Below the pieces are notes generated by a model. It saw only the letters and a program-made list of their open reading frames with translations, was not told where the DNA came from and ran no database searches. Positions 1 through 9,489 of a stretch of 64,000 nucleotides of DNA are shown here, one piece after another (the stretch's first letter is position 1; each line of letters begins with the position of its first letter). A program made the translations under genes and the position numbers. This DNA comes from Actinoplanes couchii (lineage in GTDB: Bacteria; Actinomycetota; Actinomycetes; Mycobacteriales; Micromonosporaceae). Where the stretch lies: contig NZ_BOMG01000035.1 of NCBI RefSeq assembly GCF_016862075.1, positions 62,001 to 126,000 on the forward strand, in the 5' to 3' direction.

Positions 1-1699
1 CCGGCATCTCCTGGCTGATCGAGATGCTGTCCTGCCCCGACTGGTCGAGGAAGTTCGTCTCCAGGCCACGGCCGAGGAAGACGGTACCGGCCAGCACCAG
101 CAGGCCGAGCGCGATGGTCGTCCAGCGCCGGCCCGTGGCGAACCGGATCACCGGCAGGTAGGCGCGCTGCAGCGGGCTGCGCAGCTCCTTCTCCTCGGCG
201 GCCTTGCGGACCGCCTCGGTGTCGGCGCCCGCGGGCGGCGGCTTGAGGAACCAGAACGCCAGCACCGGCACGATGGTCAGGGCCACCACCAGCGATGCCA
301 GCAGCGCCACCGTCACGGTGATCGCGAAGGACGAGAAGATCTGCCCGACCAGGCCGCCGACCAGGGCGATCGGAGCGAAGACCGCGACCGTGGTGAGCGT
401 GGACGCCACCACCGCGCCGGTGACCTCGCGGACCGCGCCGAGGATCGCCTGGACCTTCTCCTCGCCGTACTCCAGGTGTCGTTTGATGTTCTCCAGGACG
501 ACGATCGAGTCGTCCACCACCCGGCCCACCGCGATGGTCAGCGCGCCGAGGGTGAGCAGGTTCAGCGTGTAGTCACCGACCCACAGGGCGATCAGCGCGA
601 CCAGCACCGACAGCGGGATGGAGACCGCGGTGACCAGGGTCGAGCGGACGCTGAGCAGGAAGACCAGGATGACCACGACCGCCATCACCAGGCCGAGCAG
701 GCCCTCGGTGGTCAGGCTCTCGATCGACCGCTCCACGAACGGCGCCTGGTCGGTGATCACCGTCAGCGTGGCGCCGGAGTCCTTCTGCAGCTCGTCGAGC
801 ATGTCCCGGACCTCGTGCGAGATCGAGACCGGGTTGCCGTCCGGGCGGGCGGTGACCGCGATGCCGAGGCTGTCCACGCCGTCGGTGCGGGTGTACGACT
901 CGGCGGTCGGCAGCTTGCTCTCCACCGCGGCGATGTCACCGAGCAGCACCGGGCCACGGGCGCCGGACAGGTAGAGCCCCTTGAGCTGCTCCACCGAGGT
1001 GATCGGCGTGCCGACCTGCACGGTAAGCGATTTCTCCGCCTCGACGACGGCGCCGGCCGGGATGGAGATGCCGTTGGTCTGCAGCACCTGGGTGAGCGCC
1101 TGCGGGCTGACCCCGGCCGCACCCATCTTGGCCAGGTTGGGCGTGATCACCACCTGGCTGGCGCGGGCCCCGGTGACCTGGGTGTCGCGGACCCCCTCGA
1201 TGCTGTTCAGCTCCGGGATCACGATCTCGTTGAGCTTGGCGAGCAGGTCCGCCTCGCCGGTGCCGCCCGAGGCGGCGAGCACGATCGCCGGGATGTCATC
1301 GGTGCCGCCGGCGAAGACCGTCGGGTCGACGCTCTCCGGCAGCTGCGACTGGATCCGGTTCACCGAGGTGGTGACCTGGTTGACGGCGGACTCGATGTCG
1401 GTGCCGAACTCGAACATCACGACGACGCTGGAGACGTTCTCCCGCGAGGTCGAGGAGACCGTGTCGACACCGCCGATGCCCTTGACCGCGTCCTCGATCG
1501 GCTTGGTCACCTGGGACTCGACGGTCTCCGGTGAGGCGCCGGGCAGAACCGCGCTGACGAACGCGGCGGGCAGCTCGATCGAGGGAAGGAGCTGCTGTTT
1601 GAGTGACGGGATCGCATAGATCCCGAAGCCGCTGATGACCAGGGCTATCAGGGCTACGAGACCTCGGTTGGCAAGGCTGAGCCGTGTCAGAGCTGACAT
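1..1699 (-). CDS. RND-family efflux transporter permease (AcrB/MMPL-like), C-terminus cut by window edge
   Basis: The reading frame is open from an ATG at 1699 to the left edge, giving 566 residues; the rest lies outside the window. The N-terminus has a transmembrane helix (about residues 13-31), then a long periplasmic-type loop with an SQVTKPIEDAVKGI segment typical of AcrB-like pumps. A cluster of membrane helices follows from about residue 320, with the GRVVDDSIVVLENI motif of RND helix 4. The family exports drugs or lipids using the proton gradient. A GGGAG Shine-Dalgarno lies 5 bases before the start. It diverges from the adjacent marR gene, which probably represses it. The substrate is unknown. 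Confidence 0.9.
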   Translation of the reverse strand, partial: MSALTRLSLANRGLVALIALVISGFGIYAIPSLKQQLLPSIELPAAFVSAVLPGASPETVESQVTKPIEDAVKGIGGVDTVSSTSRENVSSVVVMFEFGTDIESAVNQVTTSVNRIQSQLPESVDPTVFAGGTDDIPAIVLAASGGTGEADLLAKLNEIVIPELNSIEGVRDTQVTGARASQVVITPNLAKMGAAGVSPQALTQVLQTNGISIPAGAVVEAEKSLTVQVGTPITSVEQLKGLYLSGARGPVLLGDIAAVESKLPTAESYTRTDGVDSLGIAVTARPDGNPVSISHEVRDMLDELQKDSGATLTVITDQAPFVERSIESLTTEGLLGLVMAVVVILVFLLSVRSTLVTAVSIPLSVLVALIALWVGDYTLNLLTLGALTIAVGRVVDDSIVVLENIKRHLEYGEEKVQAILGAVREVTGAVVASTLTTVAVFAPIALVGGLVGQIFSSFAITVTVALLASLVVALTIVPVLAFWFLKPPPAGADTEAVRKAAEEKELRSPLQRAYLPVIRFATGRRWTTIALGLLVLAGTVFLGRGLETNFLDQSGQDSISISQEMP

Positions 1700-1733
1700 G
1701 GGAGCTCCCCCGAGAAAGGTTCGGTCGATACTG

Positions 1734-1762
1734 ATAGTTTGCATGACGCGAACAAATAGTTT
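1734..1762. promoter_or_regulatory. Candidate MarR operator in the RND/marR divergent region
   Basis: Two exact ATAGTTT direct repeats (1734-1740 and 1756-1762) lie 22 bp apart, two helical turns, between the divergent RND and marR starts. A weak TTTG/CAAA dyad lies between them. MarR proteins usually bind dyads in such positions, so assigning this site to the neighbouring regulator is inference. Confidence 0.35.
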
Positions 1763-1822
1763 TTCACCAGGGCTGCTGGTAACGTCCCGTCACAGGTTGG
1801 AAACACGAGCAAGGAGCGGGCG

Positions 1823-2305
1823 CTGAGCCAGAAAGAGAAGCTCATCGCGGACATCATGGGTTCGTCGATCCAGCTCGAGCACCTGTTCGCCGACGACCGC
1901 TCGGATCCGCTCTTCTCGTCGCACCTGACGATGTCGCAACTCAAGATCATGCTGCTGCTGTCCCGGCACGGCACCCTGTCCGGCGGTGAACTGGCCCGCC
2001 TGATCGGGGTCGGCGCGGCCGCCCTCAGCGGCATGGTGGACCGCCTGGTCGTGCAGGACCTGGTGACACGCGCGGAGGATCGGAACGATCGGCGGGTACG
2101 CCGGATCGGACTCACCAAGGCGGGGACCGAAGTCATCGAGGGCATCATCACGGCAGGGGTGGCGAAACAGCGCGAAATCCTCAGCCGGCTCTCAGCCGAG
2201 GAGTTGGCGATCGTGGCCCAGGCCATGGAACTGCTGGTCCGCGAAGCGGCCGCAGCCAGTCTGTCAGACCGGGCCGCGGCCGCTGGGGAAACTCCGGAAA
2301 GCTAG
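1823..2305 (+). CDS. MarR-family transcriptional regulator
   Basis: A 160-residue winged-helix protein. The recognition region (GGELARLIGVGAAALSGMVD) and the wing (LVTRAEDRNDRRVRRIGLT) match the MarR family, dimeric repressors that release DNA when they bind phenolic or drug ligands. The first in-frame ATG is at 1856, but the frame is open upstream and an AAGGAG Shine-Dalgarno at 1811-1816 sits 6 bases before an in-frame CTG at 1823. That start restores the N-terminal dimerisation helix (SQKEKLIADIMG), so I chose it. It diverges from the RND pump gene, its likely target. Confidence 0.88.
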   Translation: MSQKEKLIADIMGSSIQLEHLFADDRSDPLFSSHLTMSQLKIMLLLSRHGTLSGGELARLIGVGAAALSGMVDRLVVQDLVTRAEDRNDRRVRRIGLTKAGTEVIEGIITAGVAKQREILSRLSAEELAIVAQAMELLVREAAAASLSDRAAAAGETPES

Positions 2306-2325
2306 GTCCGCCACCCAGGACCTAG
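2302..2325. terminator. Bidirectional terminator hairpin between marR and thrC
   Basis: CTAGGTCC (2302-2309) and GGACCTAG (2318-2325) form a perfect 8-bp stem with an 8-base loop. It lies between two convergent stop codons and overlaps the end of marR. There is no T-run, as is usual in high-GC actinomycetes. Confidence 0.55.
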
Positions 2326-2331
2326 GCGGCT

Positions 2332-3381
2332 CTAGGCCAGGTCGAGGGCCTTCGCCGCGAGCAGGGCATCGTTGGCGATCACGGTCGGGGACGGGGCGGT
2401 GGAGATCGCCCACTCCGGGTCCTTCAGGCCGTGGCCGGTCACCGTGCAGACCACCCGCGAGCCGGCCGGGATCCGGCCCGCCTCGGCCTGCTGGAGCAGA
2501 CCCGCCACGCTGGCCGCGCTGCCCAGCTCGACGAAGACACCCACCTCACGGGCGAGCAGCCGGTACGCGTTCAAGATGTCCCGGTCGGTGACCGCCGAGA
2601 TCAGGCCGCCCGAGGAGTCCCGCGCGTCCAGCGCCTTGGTCCAGCTGGCCGGGTTGCCGATCCGGATCGCGGTGGCGATCGTCGACGGCTGCTCGACCAC
2701 CTTGCCGTTCACGATCGGGGCGGCGCCGGAGGCCTGGAAGCCGTACATCTTCGGCAGACGGGTGCTGTTCCCCGCCTCGGCGTCCTCCTGGTAACCCATC
2801 CAGTAGGCGGAGATGTTGCCGGCGTTGCCGACCGGCAGGCAGTGGATGTCCGGGGCGTCACCGAGCGCCTCGACGATCTCGAACGCGGCCGTCTTCTGCC
2901 CGTGCAGGCGGAAGATGTTCACCGAGTTGACCAGCGCGACCGGGTAGTCCTGCGACAGCTTCGAGGCGAGCGCCAGGCAGTCGTCGAAGTTGCCGTCCAC
3001 CTGCAGCAGGCGGGCGCCGTGCACGAGCGCCTGGGCCAGCTTGCCGAGCGCGATCTTGCCCTGCGGGACGAGCACCGCACAGGTGATGCCGGCCCGGGCC
3101 GCGTACGCCGCGGCGGAGGCGCTGGTGTTGCCGGTGGAGGCGCAGATGATCGCTTTCGCGCCCTCCTCGACCGCCTTGGAGACGGCCATCGTCATGCCGC
3201 GGTCCTTGAACGAGCCGGTCGGGTTGGCGCCCTCCACCTTCAGGTAGACGTCCGCCCCGGTGCGCTGGGAGAGCACCGGCGCCGGCACCAGCGGAGTGTT
3301 CCCCTCGTGCAACGAGATCACCGGGGTGGTGGCGGAAACCGGCAGACGGTCCCGGTACGCCTCGATCAAGCCCCGCCACAT
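2332..3381 (-). CDS. thrC: Threonine synthase
   Basis: A 349-residue PLP enzyme of fold type II that converts O-phosphohomoserine to threonine. The PLP-lysine motif GSFKDRG is at residues 57-63 (Lys59) and the serine/glycine-rich cofactor region [15 protein letters not shown] follows. The length is normal for actinobacterial ThrC. The ATG at 3381 has an AGGAG Shine-Dalgarno 7 bases upstream. It is the last gene of argS-lysA-hom-thrC, 49 bp after hom. Homoserine kinase, which makes its substrate and commonly follows it in actinomycetes, is absent from the sequence downstream. Confidence 0.96.
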   Translation of the reverse strand: MWRGLIEAYRDRLPVSATTPVISLHEGNTPLVPAPVLSQRTGADVYLKVEGANPTGSFKDRGMTMAVSKAVEEGAKAIICASTGNTSASAAAYAARAGITCAVLVPQGKIALGKLAQALVHGARLLQVDGNFDDCLALASKLSQDYPVALVNSVNIFRLHGQKTAAFEIVEALGDAPDIHCLPVGNAGNISAYWMGYQEDAEAGNSTRLPKMYGFQASGAAPIVNGKVVEQPSTIATAIRIGNPASWTKALDARDSSGGLISAVTDRDILNAYRLLAREVGVFVELGSAASVAGLLQQAEAGRIPAGSRVVCTVTGHGLKDPEWAISTAPSPTVIANDALLAAKALDLA

Positions 3382-3430
3382 GGCCGTACTCCTCTTCGCT
3401 GTTCAAACCTCGGGATTTCGAGGCCATTAT

Positions 3431-4729
3431 TCAGGACGGCGATCCCTCGACGCGAAGCACACTGGCGATGGAGCGGACGACATCCAGCCCGGACAGCGCC
3501 TCGACCGTGGCAGCGAGCGCCGAGTCCGGAGCGCTATGGGTGACGATGACCAATTTGGCGTCATCCGCACGGCCCGACTGGCGGACCGTCGCGATCGAGA
3601 CCTCGTGCCGGGCGAAGACCCCGGCGACGCTGGCCAGGACGCCCGGTTTCTCGGCCACGTCCAAGCTGATGTGGTAGCGGGTCATCGACTCGCCGATCGG
3701 CCGGACCGTCAGCGAGGCGTAGTTGCTCTCGCTCGGCGCCCGGGTGCCGGTCAGCCGGTTCCGGGCGGCCGCGACGATGTCGCCGAGCACCGCGCTGGCG
3801 GTCGGCCGGCCACCGGCGCCCCGGCCGTAGAACATCAGCGGGCCGGCCGCCTCGGCCTCGACGAACACCGCGTTGAAGGCGTCGCCCACGCCGGCCAGCG
3901 GGTGGCTCAGCGGGATCATCGCCGGGTGCACCCGGACACTCACCGATTCGGCGGTGCGCTGCGCGATACACAACAGCTTGATGGTGCAGCCCATCTCCCG
4001 GGCACTGGCCATGTCACCGGCGGTCACCCCGGTCATGCCCTCACGGAACACGTCGGCGGCGGTGACCCGGGTGTGGAAGGCCAGCGAGGCGAGGATGGCG
4101 GCCTTGGCGGCGGCGTCGAAACCCTCCACGTCGGCGGTGGGGTCGGCCTCCGCGTACCCCAGCTCGGTCGCCTCTTCCAGGGCCTCGTTGAAGCCGGCGC
4201 CGGTGGAGGCCATCGAGGAGAGGATGAAGTTGGTCGTCCCGTTCACGATGCCGGTGACCGCGGTCACCCGGTCGCCGTGCAGGGACTCGCGCAGCGGGCG
4301 CAGCAGCGGGATCGCCCCGGCCACCGAGGCCTCGTAGTAGAGGTCCGCACCGCCCTCGGCGGCGGCGTCGTGCAGCGCGCCCCCGTCCTCGGCGAGCAGC
4401 GCCTTGTTGGCGGTGATCACGCTCTTGCCGGCCCGCAGCGCCTCGACCAGCCAGGTCCGGGCCGGCTCGATGCCGCCGACGACCTCGATGACCACGTCCA
4501 CGTCGTCCCGCTTGACCAGGCCTAGCGCGTCGGTGGTGAACAGTGACGCATCGACCGGCAGGTCACCGCGCTCCCGGCCGAGACGCCGCACCGCGATGCC
4601 GACGAGCTCGAGCGGGGCGCCGATCCGGGCGGTCAGATCGTCGGCCTGTTCGTGGAGCAGCCGAACCACTTCGGTACCGACGACTCCGCAGCCGAGGAGA
4701 GCAAGGCGGATCGACTTCACGGGGCTCAT
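3431..4729 (-). CDS. hom: Homoserine dehydrogenase with ACT domain
   Basis: A 432-residue enzyme reducing aspartate semialdehyde to homoserine with NAD(P)H. The Rossmann motif LLGCGVVGTEVVRLL is at about residues 10-24, the catalytic-domain signature (NGTTNFIL, ELGYAEADPTADVEGFDAAAK) is in the middle, and a C-terminal ACT domain from about 350 (YHISLDVAEKPGVLASVAGVF) is the usual site of threonine feedback inhibition. Its ATG overlaps the lysA stop in an ATGA junction, indicating translational coupling, so lysine and threonine branches are co-expressed. Confidence 0.97.
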   Translation of the reverse strand: MSPVKSIRLALLGCGVVGTEVVRLLHEQADDLTARIGAPLELVGIAVRRLGRERGDLPVDASLFTTDALGLVKRDDVDVVIEVVGGIEPARTWLVEALRAGKSVITANKALLAEDGGALHDAAAEGGADLYYEASVAGAIPLLRPLRESLHGDRVTAVTGIVNGTTNFILSSMASTGAGFNEALEEATELGYAEADPTADVEGFDAAAKAAILASLAFHTRVTAADVFREGMTGVTAGDMASAREMGCTIKLLCIAQRTAESVSVRVHPAMIPLSHPLAGVGDAFNAVFVEAEAAGPLMFYGRGAGGRPTASAVLGDIVAAARNRLTGTRAPSESNYASLTVRPIGESMTRYHISLDVAEKPGVLASVAGVFARHEVSIATVRQSGRADDAKLVIVTHSAPDSALAATVEALSGLDVVRSIASVLRVEGSPS

Positions 4730-6111
4730 CCAACATCCAATGCAAGCAGGTCGTCCTCGGTCTCCCGCCGCACGATGACGCGGGCGGCGCCATCACGCAC
4801 CGCCACCACTGGCGGCCGAGGAACGTGGTTGTAGTTGCTGGCCATGCTCCGGCAATAGGCACCGGTTCCGGGGACCGCGAGAAGATCTCCGGGCTGCACG
4901 TCGGCGGGCAGGAATTCATCCTTCACGACGATGTCCCCGGACTCACAATGTTTTCCCACCACTCGGGCGAGCATCGGCTCCGCCACACTCTGGCGGTTGG
5001 CGACCGTGGCCGAGTAGGAGGCGTCGTACAACGCGGTCCGGATGTTGTCGCTCATCCCCCCGTCGACGCTCACGTAGGTGCGGATCCCGTCGACGTCCTT
5101 GACCGTGCCCACCTCGTAGAGCGTGAAGACCGAGGGGCCGACGATCGCCCGGCCCGGCTCGATCGACAGGTGTGGCTTGCGCAGCGACGCCAGCTCACAC
5201 TCCGACTCGACGATCTTGTTGATGCGTTTGGCCAGGTCACCGGGGGTCGCGGGGTCGTCCTGCGTGGTGTACGCGATACCGAAACCACCGCCCAGGTCCA
5301 GCTCCGGCAGCTCCACCCCGCGGGCGTCGCGGATCTGTGCCTGCAGCTCCAGGATCCGCCGCGCGGCCACCTCGAAACCGCTGGTGTCGAAGATCTGCGA
5401 GCCGATGTGCGAGTGCAGGCCGCGCAGGTCGAGCACGTCCTCGTCGAGAATCTGCGCGGCGGCCGTGAACGCCGCCCCGCCGGCCAGCGAGAACCCGAAC
5501 TTCTGATCCTCGTGCGCGGTCGCGATGAACTCGTGGGTGTGTGCTTCGACACCCACCGTCACCCGGACGAGCACACCGGGCCGCTTGTTCAGCTCGGTGG
5601 CCAGCGCGCTCAGCCGGGCGATCTCGTGGAACGAGTCGACGATGATCCGGCCCACCCCGGCGTCCAGCGCCCGGCGCAGCTCGGACTCCGACTTGTTGTT
5701 GCCGTGGAAGCCGATCCGCTCGGGCGGGAACCCGGCCGCCAGCGCCACCGCCAGCTCGCCGCCGGAGCACACGTCGAGGAAGAGACCCTCCTCCTCGATC
5801 ACCCGGACCACGGCCTTGCAGATGAACGACTTGCCGGCGTAGTAGACGTCGGCCTCGGCGAAGGCGGCCGCGAAGTCCCGGCAGCGGGCCCGCAGATCCT
5901 CCTCGTCGAGCAGATAGGCGGGCGTGCCGTAGTCGGCGGCCAGCTCGGCGACGCCGACCCCGCCGATCTCCAGGGCGCCGGCGCCGGTGCGGGTCACGGT
6001 CCGCGGCCACAGCTGCGGGACGAGAGCGTTCACGTCCTCGGGAGAACGGAGCCAGGCCGGCCCGCGGCTGCCGAGTTCGCCGTGCAGGGCCCCGGCCTCG
6101 TGTGCGCGCAT
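4726..6111 (-). CDS. lysA: Diaminopimelate decarboxylase
   Basis: A 461-residue PLP enzyme (alanine-racemase fold type III) that makes lysine from meso-diaminopimelate. The PLP lysine is in DVYYAGKSFICKA (Lys94). The glycine-rich phosphate site GGGFGIAY and the C-terminal GAYCRSMASNYN motif are present, along with the HIGSQ region. I start at the ATG at 6111, which lies 2 bp after the argS stop and begins the usual MRAHEAG-type N-terminus; the longer upstream frame would lie inside argS. It overlaps hom by 4 bp. Confidence 0.96.
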   Translation of the reverse strand: MRAHEAGALHGELGSRGPAWLRSPEDVNALVPQLWPRTVTRTGAGALEIGGVGVAELAADYGTPAYLLDEEDLRARCRDFAAAFAEADVYYAGKSFICKAVVRVIEEEGLFLDVCSGGELAVALAAGFPPERIGFHGNNKSESELRRALDAGVGRIIVDSFHEIARLSALATELNKRPGVLVRVTVGVEAHTHEFIATAHEDQKFGFSLAGGAAFTAAAQILDEDVLDLRGLHSHIGSQIFDTSGFEVAARRILELQAQIRDARGVELPELDLGGGFGIAYTTQDDPATPGDLAKRINKIVESECELASLRKPHLSIEPGRAIVGPSVFTLYEVGTVKDVDGIRTYVSVDGGMSDNIRTALYDASYSATVANRQSVAEPMLARVVGKHCESGDIVVKDEFLPADVQPGDLLAVPGTGAYCRSMASNYNHVPRPPVVAVRDGAARVIVRRETEDDLLALDVG

Positions 6112-6113
6112 GC

Positions 6114-7775
6114 TTACATCCTCTCCGGAGCGGAGACCCCGAGAAGGTCCAAACCGTTGGCGAGCACCGTACGAGTGGCCTCCATCAGCCACAGGCGTGG
6201 TGCGGCGTACTCGGAAACCGGCTCGTCGCCCTTGGGAAGCACCTGACAGGCGTCGTAGAAGCGGTGGTAGTCGGTGGCCACCCGCTCCTCCAGGTACACC
6301 GCGATCCGGTGCGGCTCCCGCAGCTCGGCCGCGGTGGCGACCACTCCGGGGAAGTCACCGAGCGTCTTGAGCAGGTTCCGCTCGCGCTCGTGGGAGAGCA
6401 GCGCGGGGTCGTAGTCCTCGCCCCGGGCGACCTTCTTCTCCTCGGCGTTCTTCAGCAGCGAGCAGATCCGGGCGTGCGCGTACTGCACGTAGAAGACCGG
6501 GTTCTCGCTGGAGTTCCGGGTGATCTCCTCGATGTCCAGCGTCAGCATGGAGTCGGTCGAGGAGCGGGCCAGCGAATAACGGGCGGCGTCCGCGCCGACC
6601 GCCTCGACCAGCTCGTCCAGCGTGATGATGTTGCCGGCCCGCTTGGACAGCCGCACCGGTTGACCGGCCCGGACCAGGTTGACCAGCTGGCCGATCAGGA
6701 TCTCGATGTTCTGCTTCGGGTCGTCGCCGGCACACGCGGCGATCGCCTTGAGCCGGCCGATGTAGCCGTGGTGGTCGGCGCCGAGCAGGTAGATGCAGCG
6801 GTCGAAGCCGCGCTCGCGCTTGTTGATGTAGTACGCCGCGTCGGCCGCGAAGTAGGTCTTCTCCCCGTTCGACCGGATCAGCACCCGGTCCTTGTCGTCG
6901 GTGAAGTCGGTGGTGCGCAGCCAGACCGCGCCGCCGTCGTCGAAGATGTGACCCTGCTTGCGCAGCGTCTCGATGGCGTGCTCGACCGCGCCACCGTTGT
7001 GCAGCGTCTGCTCGGAGAACCAGACGTCGAAGTGCACCCCGAACCGGTCCAGGCTCTCCCGGATCTCGGCGAGCATCAGCTCGTAGCCGCGGGCCATGAA
7101 GACCGGCAGGGCGGTCTCGGCCGGCTGACCCGCCAGACCTGGATCCACGCTGAGAATCTGCTGTGCGATCTCGGCGATGTAGTCGCCGCCGTAGCCGTCC
7201 TCCGGGGCCGCCTGACCATTCGCCGCCGCGAACAGCGAGCGCGCGAACTTGTCCATCTGGACACCCGCGTCGTTCACGTAGTACTCACTGGTCACCTCGG
7301 CGCCGGCGGCGCTCAGCACCCGGCGCAGCGAGTCACCGACCGCGGCCCAGCGGGTGTGCCCCAGGTGGATCGGGCCGGTCGGGTTCGCCGAGACGAACTC
7401 CAGGTTCACCCGCTCCCCGGCCAGGGCGGTGTTCCGCCCGTACGCCGCACCGGCGGTCAGCACCAGGCCGGCGAACGCACCGAGCGCCGCGTTCTCCAGC
7501 CGGATGTTGAGGAAGCCGGGGCCGGCGATCTCCACCGCCGCGATCTCGTCCCGCCGGCCCAGCTCCTCGGCGAGAGCCGTGGCGAGCTCACGGGGCGCGA
7601 CGCCCGCCTTCTTGGCCACCTGCATGGCCAGGTTCGACGCGTAGTCGCCGTGCTCGGGGTTGCGTGGCCGCTCCACCGTCGTCGTGACGGGAAGCAGCGC
7701 GACGTCGAGTCCGCGCGTCTCGAAAACGGCACGAGCGGCTGAGAGAACGGTGTCAGCAAGGTTGGCGGGAGTCAC
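6114..7775 (-). CDS. argS: Arginyl-tRNA synthetase
   Basis: A 553-residue class I aminoacyl-tRNA synthetase charging tRNA-Arg. The N-terminal Add1-type domain is followed by the HIGH-equivalent region ([16 protein letters not shown]), the KMSKS-equivalent VRLSKRAGN and a C-terminal DALR anticodon domain ([19 protein letters not shown] and onward). The start is a GTG at 7775. A -10-like TAGCAT ends 6 bases upstream, suggesting a leaderless mRNA. The gene heads the cluster with lysA, hom and thrC. Confidence 0.97.
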   Translation of the reverse strand: MTPANLADTVLSAARAVFETRGLDVALLPVTTTVERPRNPEHGDYASNLAMQVAKKAGVAPRELATALAEELGRRDEIAAVEIAGPGFLNIRLENAALGAFAGLVLTAGAAYGRNTALAGERVNLEFVSANPTGPIHLGHTRWAAVGDSLRRVLSAAGAEVTSEYYVNDAGVQMDKFARSLFAAANGQAAPEDGYGGDYIAEIAQQILSVDPGLAGQPAETALPVFMARGYELMLAEIRESLDRFGVHFDVWFSEQTLHNGGAVEHAIETLRKQGHIFDDGGAVWLRTTDFTDDKDRVLIRSNGEKTYFAADAAYYINKRERGFDRCIYLLGADHHGYIGRLKAIAACAGDDPKQNIEILIGQLVNLVRAGQPVRLSKRAGNIITLDELVEAVGADAARYSLARSSTDSMLTLDIEEITRNSSENPVFYVQYAHARICSLLKNAEEKKVARGEDYDPALLSHERERNLLKTLGDFPGVVATAAELREPHRIAVYLEERVATDYHRFYDACQVLPKGDEPVSEYAAPRLWLMEATRTVLANGLDLLGVSAPERM

Positions 7776-7781
7776 TCAACC

Positions 7782-7787
7782 ATGCTA
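7782..7787 (-). promoter_or_regulatory. argS -10 box (leaderless)
   Basis: On the minus strand TAGCAT lies 6 bases before the argS GTG, so transcription would begin at or next to the start codon. No good -35 is visible. A TAGACT at 7795-7800 on the plus strand could serve the divergent DUF3105 gene. Confidence 0.5.
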
Positions 7788-7861
7788 TCGGGGGTAGACT
7801 TCGGCGTTCGGCGGCCACCCGAGCCCCTGCCCTTCCCGTTTTGACGAATCGACGAGGCACG

Positions 7862-8653
7862 ATGAGCATGAGCACCCCGGGGCCCGAACGGGTCCCGTCC
7901 ACCGTCAAGGTCGACAAGACCACCGGTCAGGGTAAGCCCCCGGCGGGCAAGCCGTCCGGCGGTCGGCCAGGTGGCCCCAACCGGCCCGGAGGCAAGGGCG
8001 GGAAGAAGGGCCGCAAGCCCGTCACCCCGGTCAAGGTCGCGGGCGGTCGCAACTGGGGCCCGATCGCCGTCGCCGGTGTCGTCGTCCTCATCGCCGTCGG
8101 CATCATCGGCTGGAGCGTCGCCGCCTCCGTCCAGTCCGACAAGAAGGCCGGCATCCCCTGGGAGGAGCGGGCCTCCGCCATCGCCGACATCGTGAACTTC
8201 CGGGAGACCGACCCCGACCTGGTCAAGGGCAGCCAGCACAAGAACGGCGCGCTCACCTACGCCCAGGACCCGCCGGTCGCCGGCGAGCACAACCCGAGCT
8301 GGCAGAACTGCAACGGCATCGTCTACGACGCTCCGATCGCCAAAGAGCACGCGGTGCACAGCCTCGAGCACGGCGCCGTCTGGGTGGCGTACAAAGAGGG
8401 CCTCCCCGCCGACCAGGTCGCGAAGTTGGCCGCCAAGGTCGAGGGCCGGGAGAAGACCCTGATGAGCCCGTACCCGGGTCTCACCAACACCGTCTCCCTG
8501 CAGGCCTGGGGCTACCAGCTGAAACTCGACTCGGTCGACGACCCGCGCATCGACGAGTTCATCAAGGCCCTGCGCGTCAACGCCTCCATCGAGGGCCCGA
8601 CCGCACTCTGCGACAGCGGCGTCTCCGCCACCGGCACCGCCCCGCAGAGCTGA
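7862..8653 (+). CDS. DUF3105 membrane-anchored protein
   Basis: A 263-residue protein. The first 65 residues are a basic Pro/Gly/Lys-rich tail, then one transmembrane helix (about 68-88, PIAVAGVVVLIAVGIIGWSVA). The extracytoplasmic part carries DUF3105 features: HYAQDPPVAGEHNP-like residues (LTYAQDPPVAGEHNPSWQNC) and EHAVHSLEHGAVWVAY, with conserved His residues that could bind metal. The function is not established. I chose the ATG at 7862 with GACGAGG upstream over a TTG at 7841. The next gene starts 2 bp after its stop, so the two are probably translated together. Confidence 0.85.
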   Translation: MSMSTPGPERVPSTVKVDKTTGQGKPPAGKPSGGRPGGPNRPGGKGGKKGRKPVTPVKVAGGRNWGPIAVAGVVVLIAVGIIGWSVAASVQSDKKAGIPWEERASAIADIVNFRETDPDLVKGSQHKNGALTYAQDPPVAGEHNPSWQNCNGIVYDAPIAKEHAVHSLEHGAVWVAYKEGLPADQVAKLAAKVEGREKTLMSPYPGLTNTVSLQAWGYQLKLDSVDDPRIDEFIKALRVNASIEGPTALCDSGVSATGTAPQS

Positions 8654-8655
8654 CC

Positions 8656-9264
8656 TTGAGTTCCCGCCGGTTCAGTTACTGGATCCCGGTCGCCCTGCTG
8701 CTGGGGATCGTCCTGGGCGCCGTCATCGGGTTCGTGGTGCCGCGCGGCGAAAGCCTGCCCGGCGACGACTCCCCCGAGGCCGGCTTCGCCCGCGACATGA
8801 CCACCCACCACACCCAGGCCGTCGAGATGGGGCTGATCGCGTACACCCGCGCCCAGAACCCCGACGTCCGCACCATGGCCGTCGACATCGCCCTCAACCA
8901 GCAGGGCCAGATCGGCATGATGCAGGCCTGGCTCCGTGAATGGAGCCTCCAGCCGACCGGTAGCCAGACGCCGATGGCGTGGATGCCCAACGGCGCGGAG
9001 AGCGTGGTCAACGGTTTGATGCCCGGCATGGCCACTCAGGAACAGCTCAAACAGCTCCGCGAGGCCACCGGCCTGGAAGAGGACAAACTCTTCCTGGAAC
9101 TGATGATCCAGCACCACCTGGGCGGCGTGCACATGGCCCAGGAGGTCATCAAACTCAGCAAGGACCAGGAGGTCGTGGAAGCCGCCGAGCTGACGGTCAA
9201 CAGCCAGCAACGCGAGCTGACCGACATGCAGTCCCTCCAGAAGGAGATCAGCGCAGCCTCCTGA
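8656..9264 (+). CDS. DUF305 ferritin-like metal-binding protein
   Basis: A 202-residue protein with an N-terminal membrane anchor (about 7-27) and a DUF305 helical bundle. Paired motifs FARDMTTHHTQAVEMG and MIQHHLGGVHMAQEVI carry the conserved His and Met residues typical of this copper-associated family. The only start near the upstream stop is TTG at 8656. It forms a bicistron with the DUF3105 gene. An envelope metal-handling role is inferred from the family and its His/Met content; there is no direct evidence here. Confidence 0.85.
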   Translation: MSSRRFSYWIPVALLLGIVLGAVIGFVVPRGESLPGDDSPEAGFARDMTTHHTQAVEMGLIAYTRAQNPDVRTMAVDIALNQQGQIGMMQAWLREWSLQPTGSQTPMAWMPNGAESVVNGLMPGMATQEQLKQLREATGLEEDKLFLELMIQHHLGGVHMAQEVIKLSKDQEVVEAAELTVNSQQRELTDMQSLQKEISAAS

Positions 9265-9272
9265 CCAGCTAC

Positions 9273-9312
9273 AACGAGCGGGCCGTCAGGGTTTCCCGGC
9301 GGCCCGCTCGTT
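9273..9312 (+). terminator. Hairpin terminator after the DUF305 gene
   Basis: AACGAGCGGGCCG (9273-9285) pairs perfectly with CGGCCCGCTCGTT (9300-9312) around a 14-base loop, starting 8 bases after the stop codon. It separates the DUF pair from the tRNA gene. Confidence 0.75.
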
Positions 9313-9368
9313 ATGAGCGATACCGGTTGGCCAGGCCGTTATGGGCCCTGCTAGTCTTTCCTCACTGA

Positions 9369-9440
9369 GCCCCCGTAGCTCAGGGGATAGAGCGTCGCCC
9401 TCCGGAGGCGAAAGCGCAGGTTCGAATCCTGCCGGGGGCA
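9369..9440 (+). tRNA. tRNA-Arg (anticodon CCG)
   Basis: A 72-base cloverleaf: acceptor GCCCCCG pairs with CGGGGGC, discriminator A at 9440; D-arm GCTC/GAGC; anticodon stem TCGCC/GGCGA with loop CTCCGGA giving anticodon CCG (reads CGG); T-arm GCAGG/CCTGC with loop TTCGAAT. The 3' CCA is not encoded. A strong hairpin follows immediately. Confidence 0.95.
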
Positions 9441-9451
9441 CAATTGGGATT

Positions 9452-9489
9452 GGGCACCTGTGTCCGCGGAAAGCGCGGACCGGTGCCCA
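9452..9489 (+). terminator. Terminator after tRNA-Arg
   Basis: GGGCACC (9452-9458) pairs with GGTGCCC (9482-9488), and inside it GTCCGCG pairs with CGCGGAC around a GAAA-type tetraloop region. A T-rich ATTGTGCTTTCCTT follows, making this one of the few hairpins here resembling an intrinsic terminator. Confidence 0.75.
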
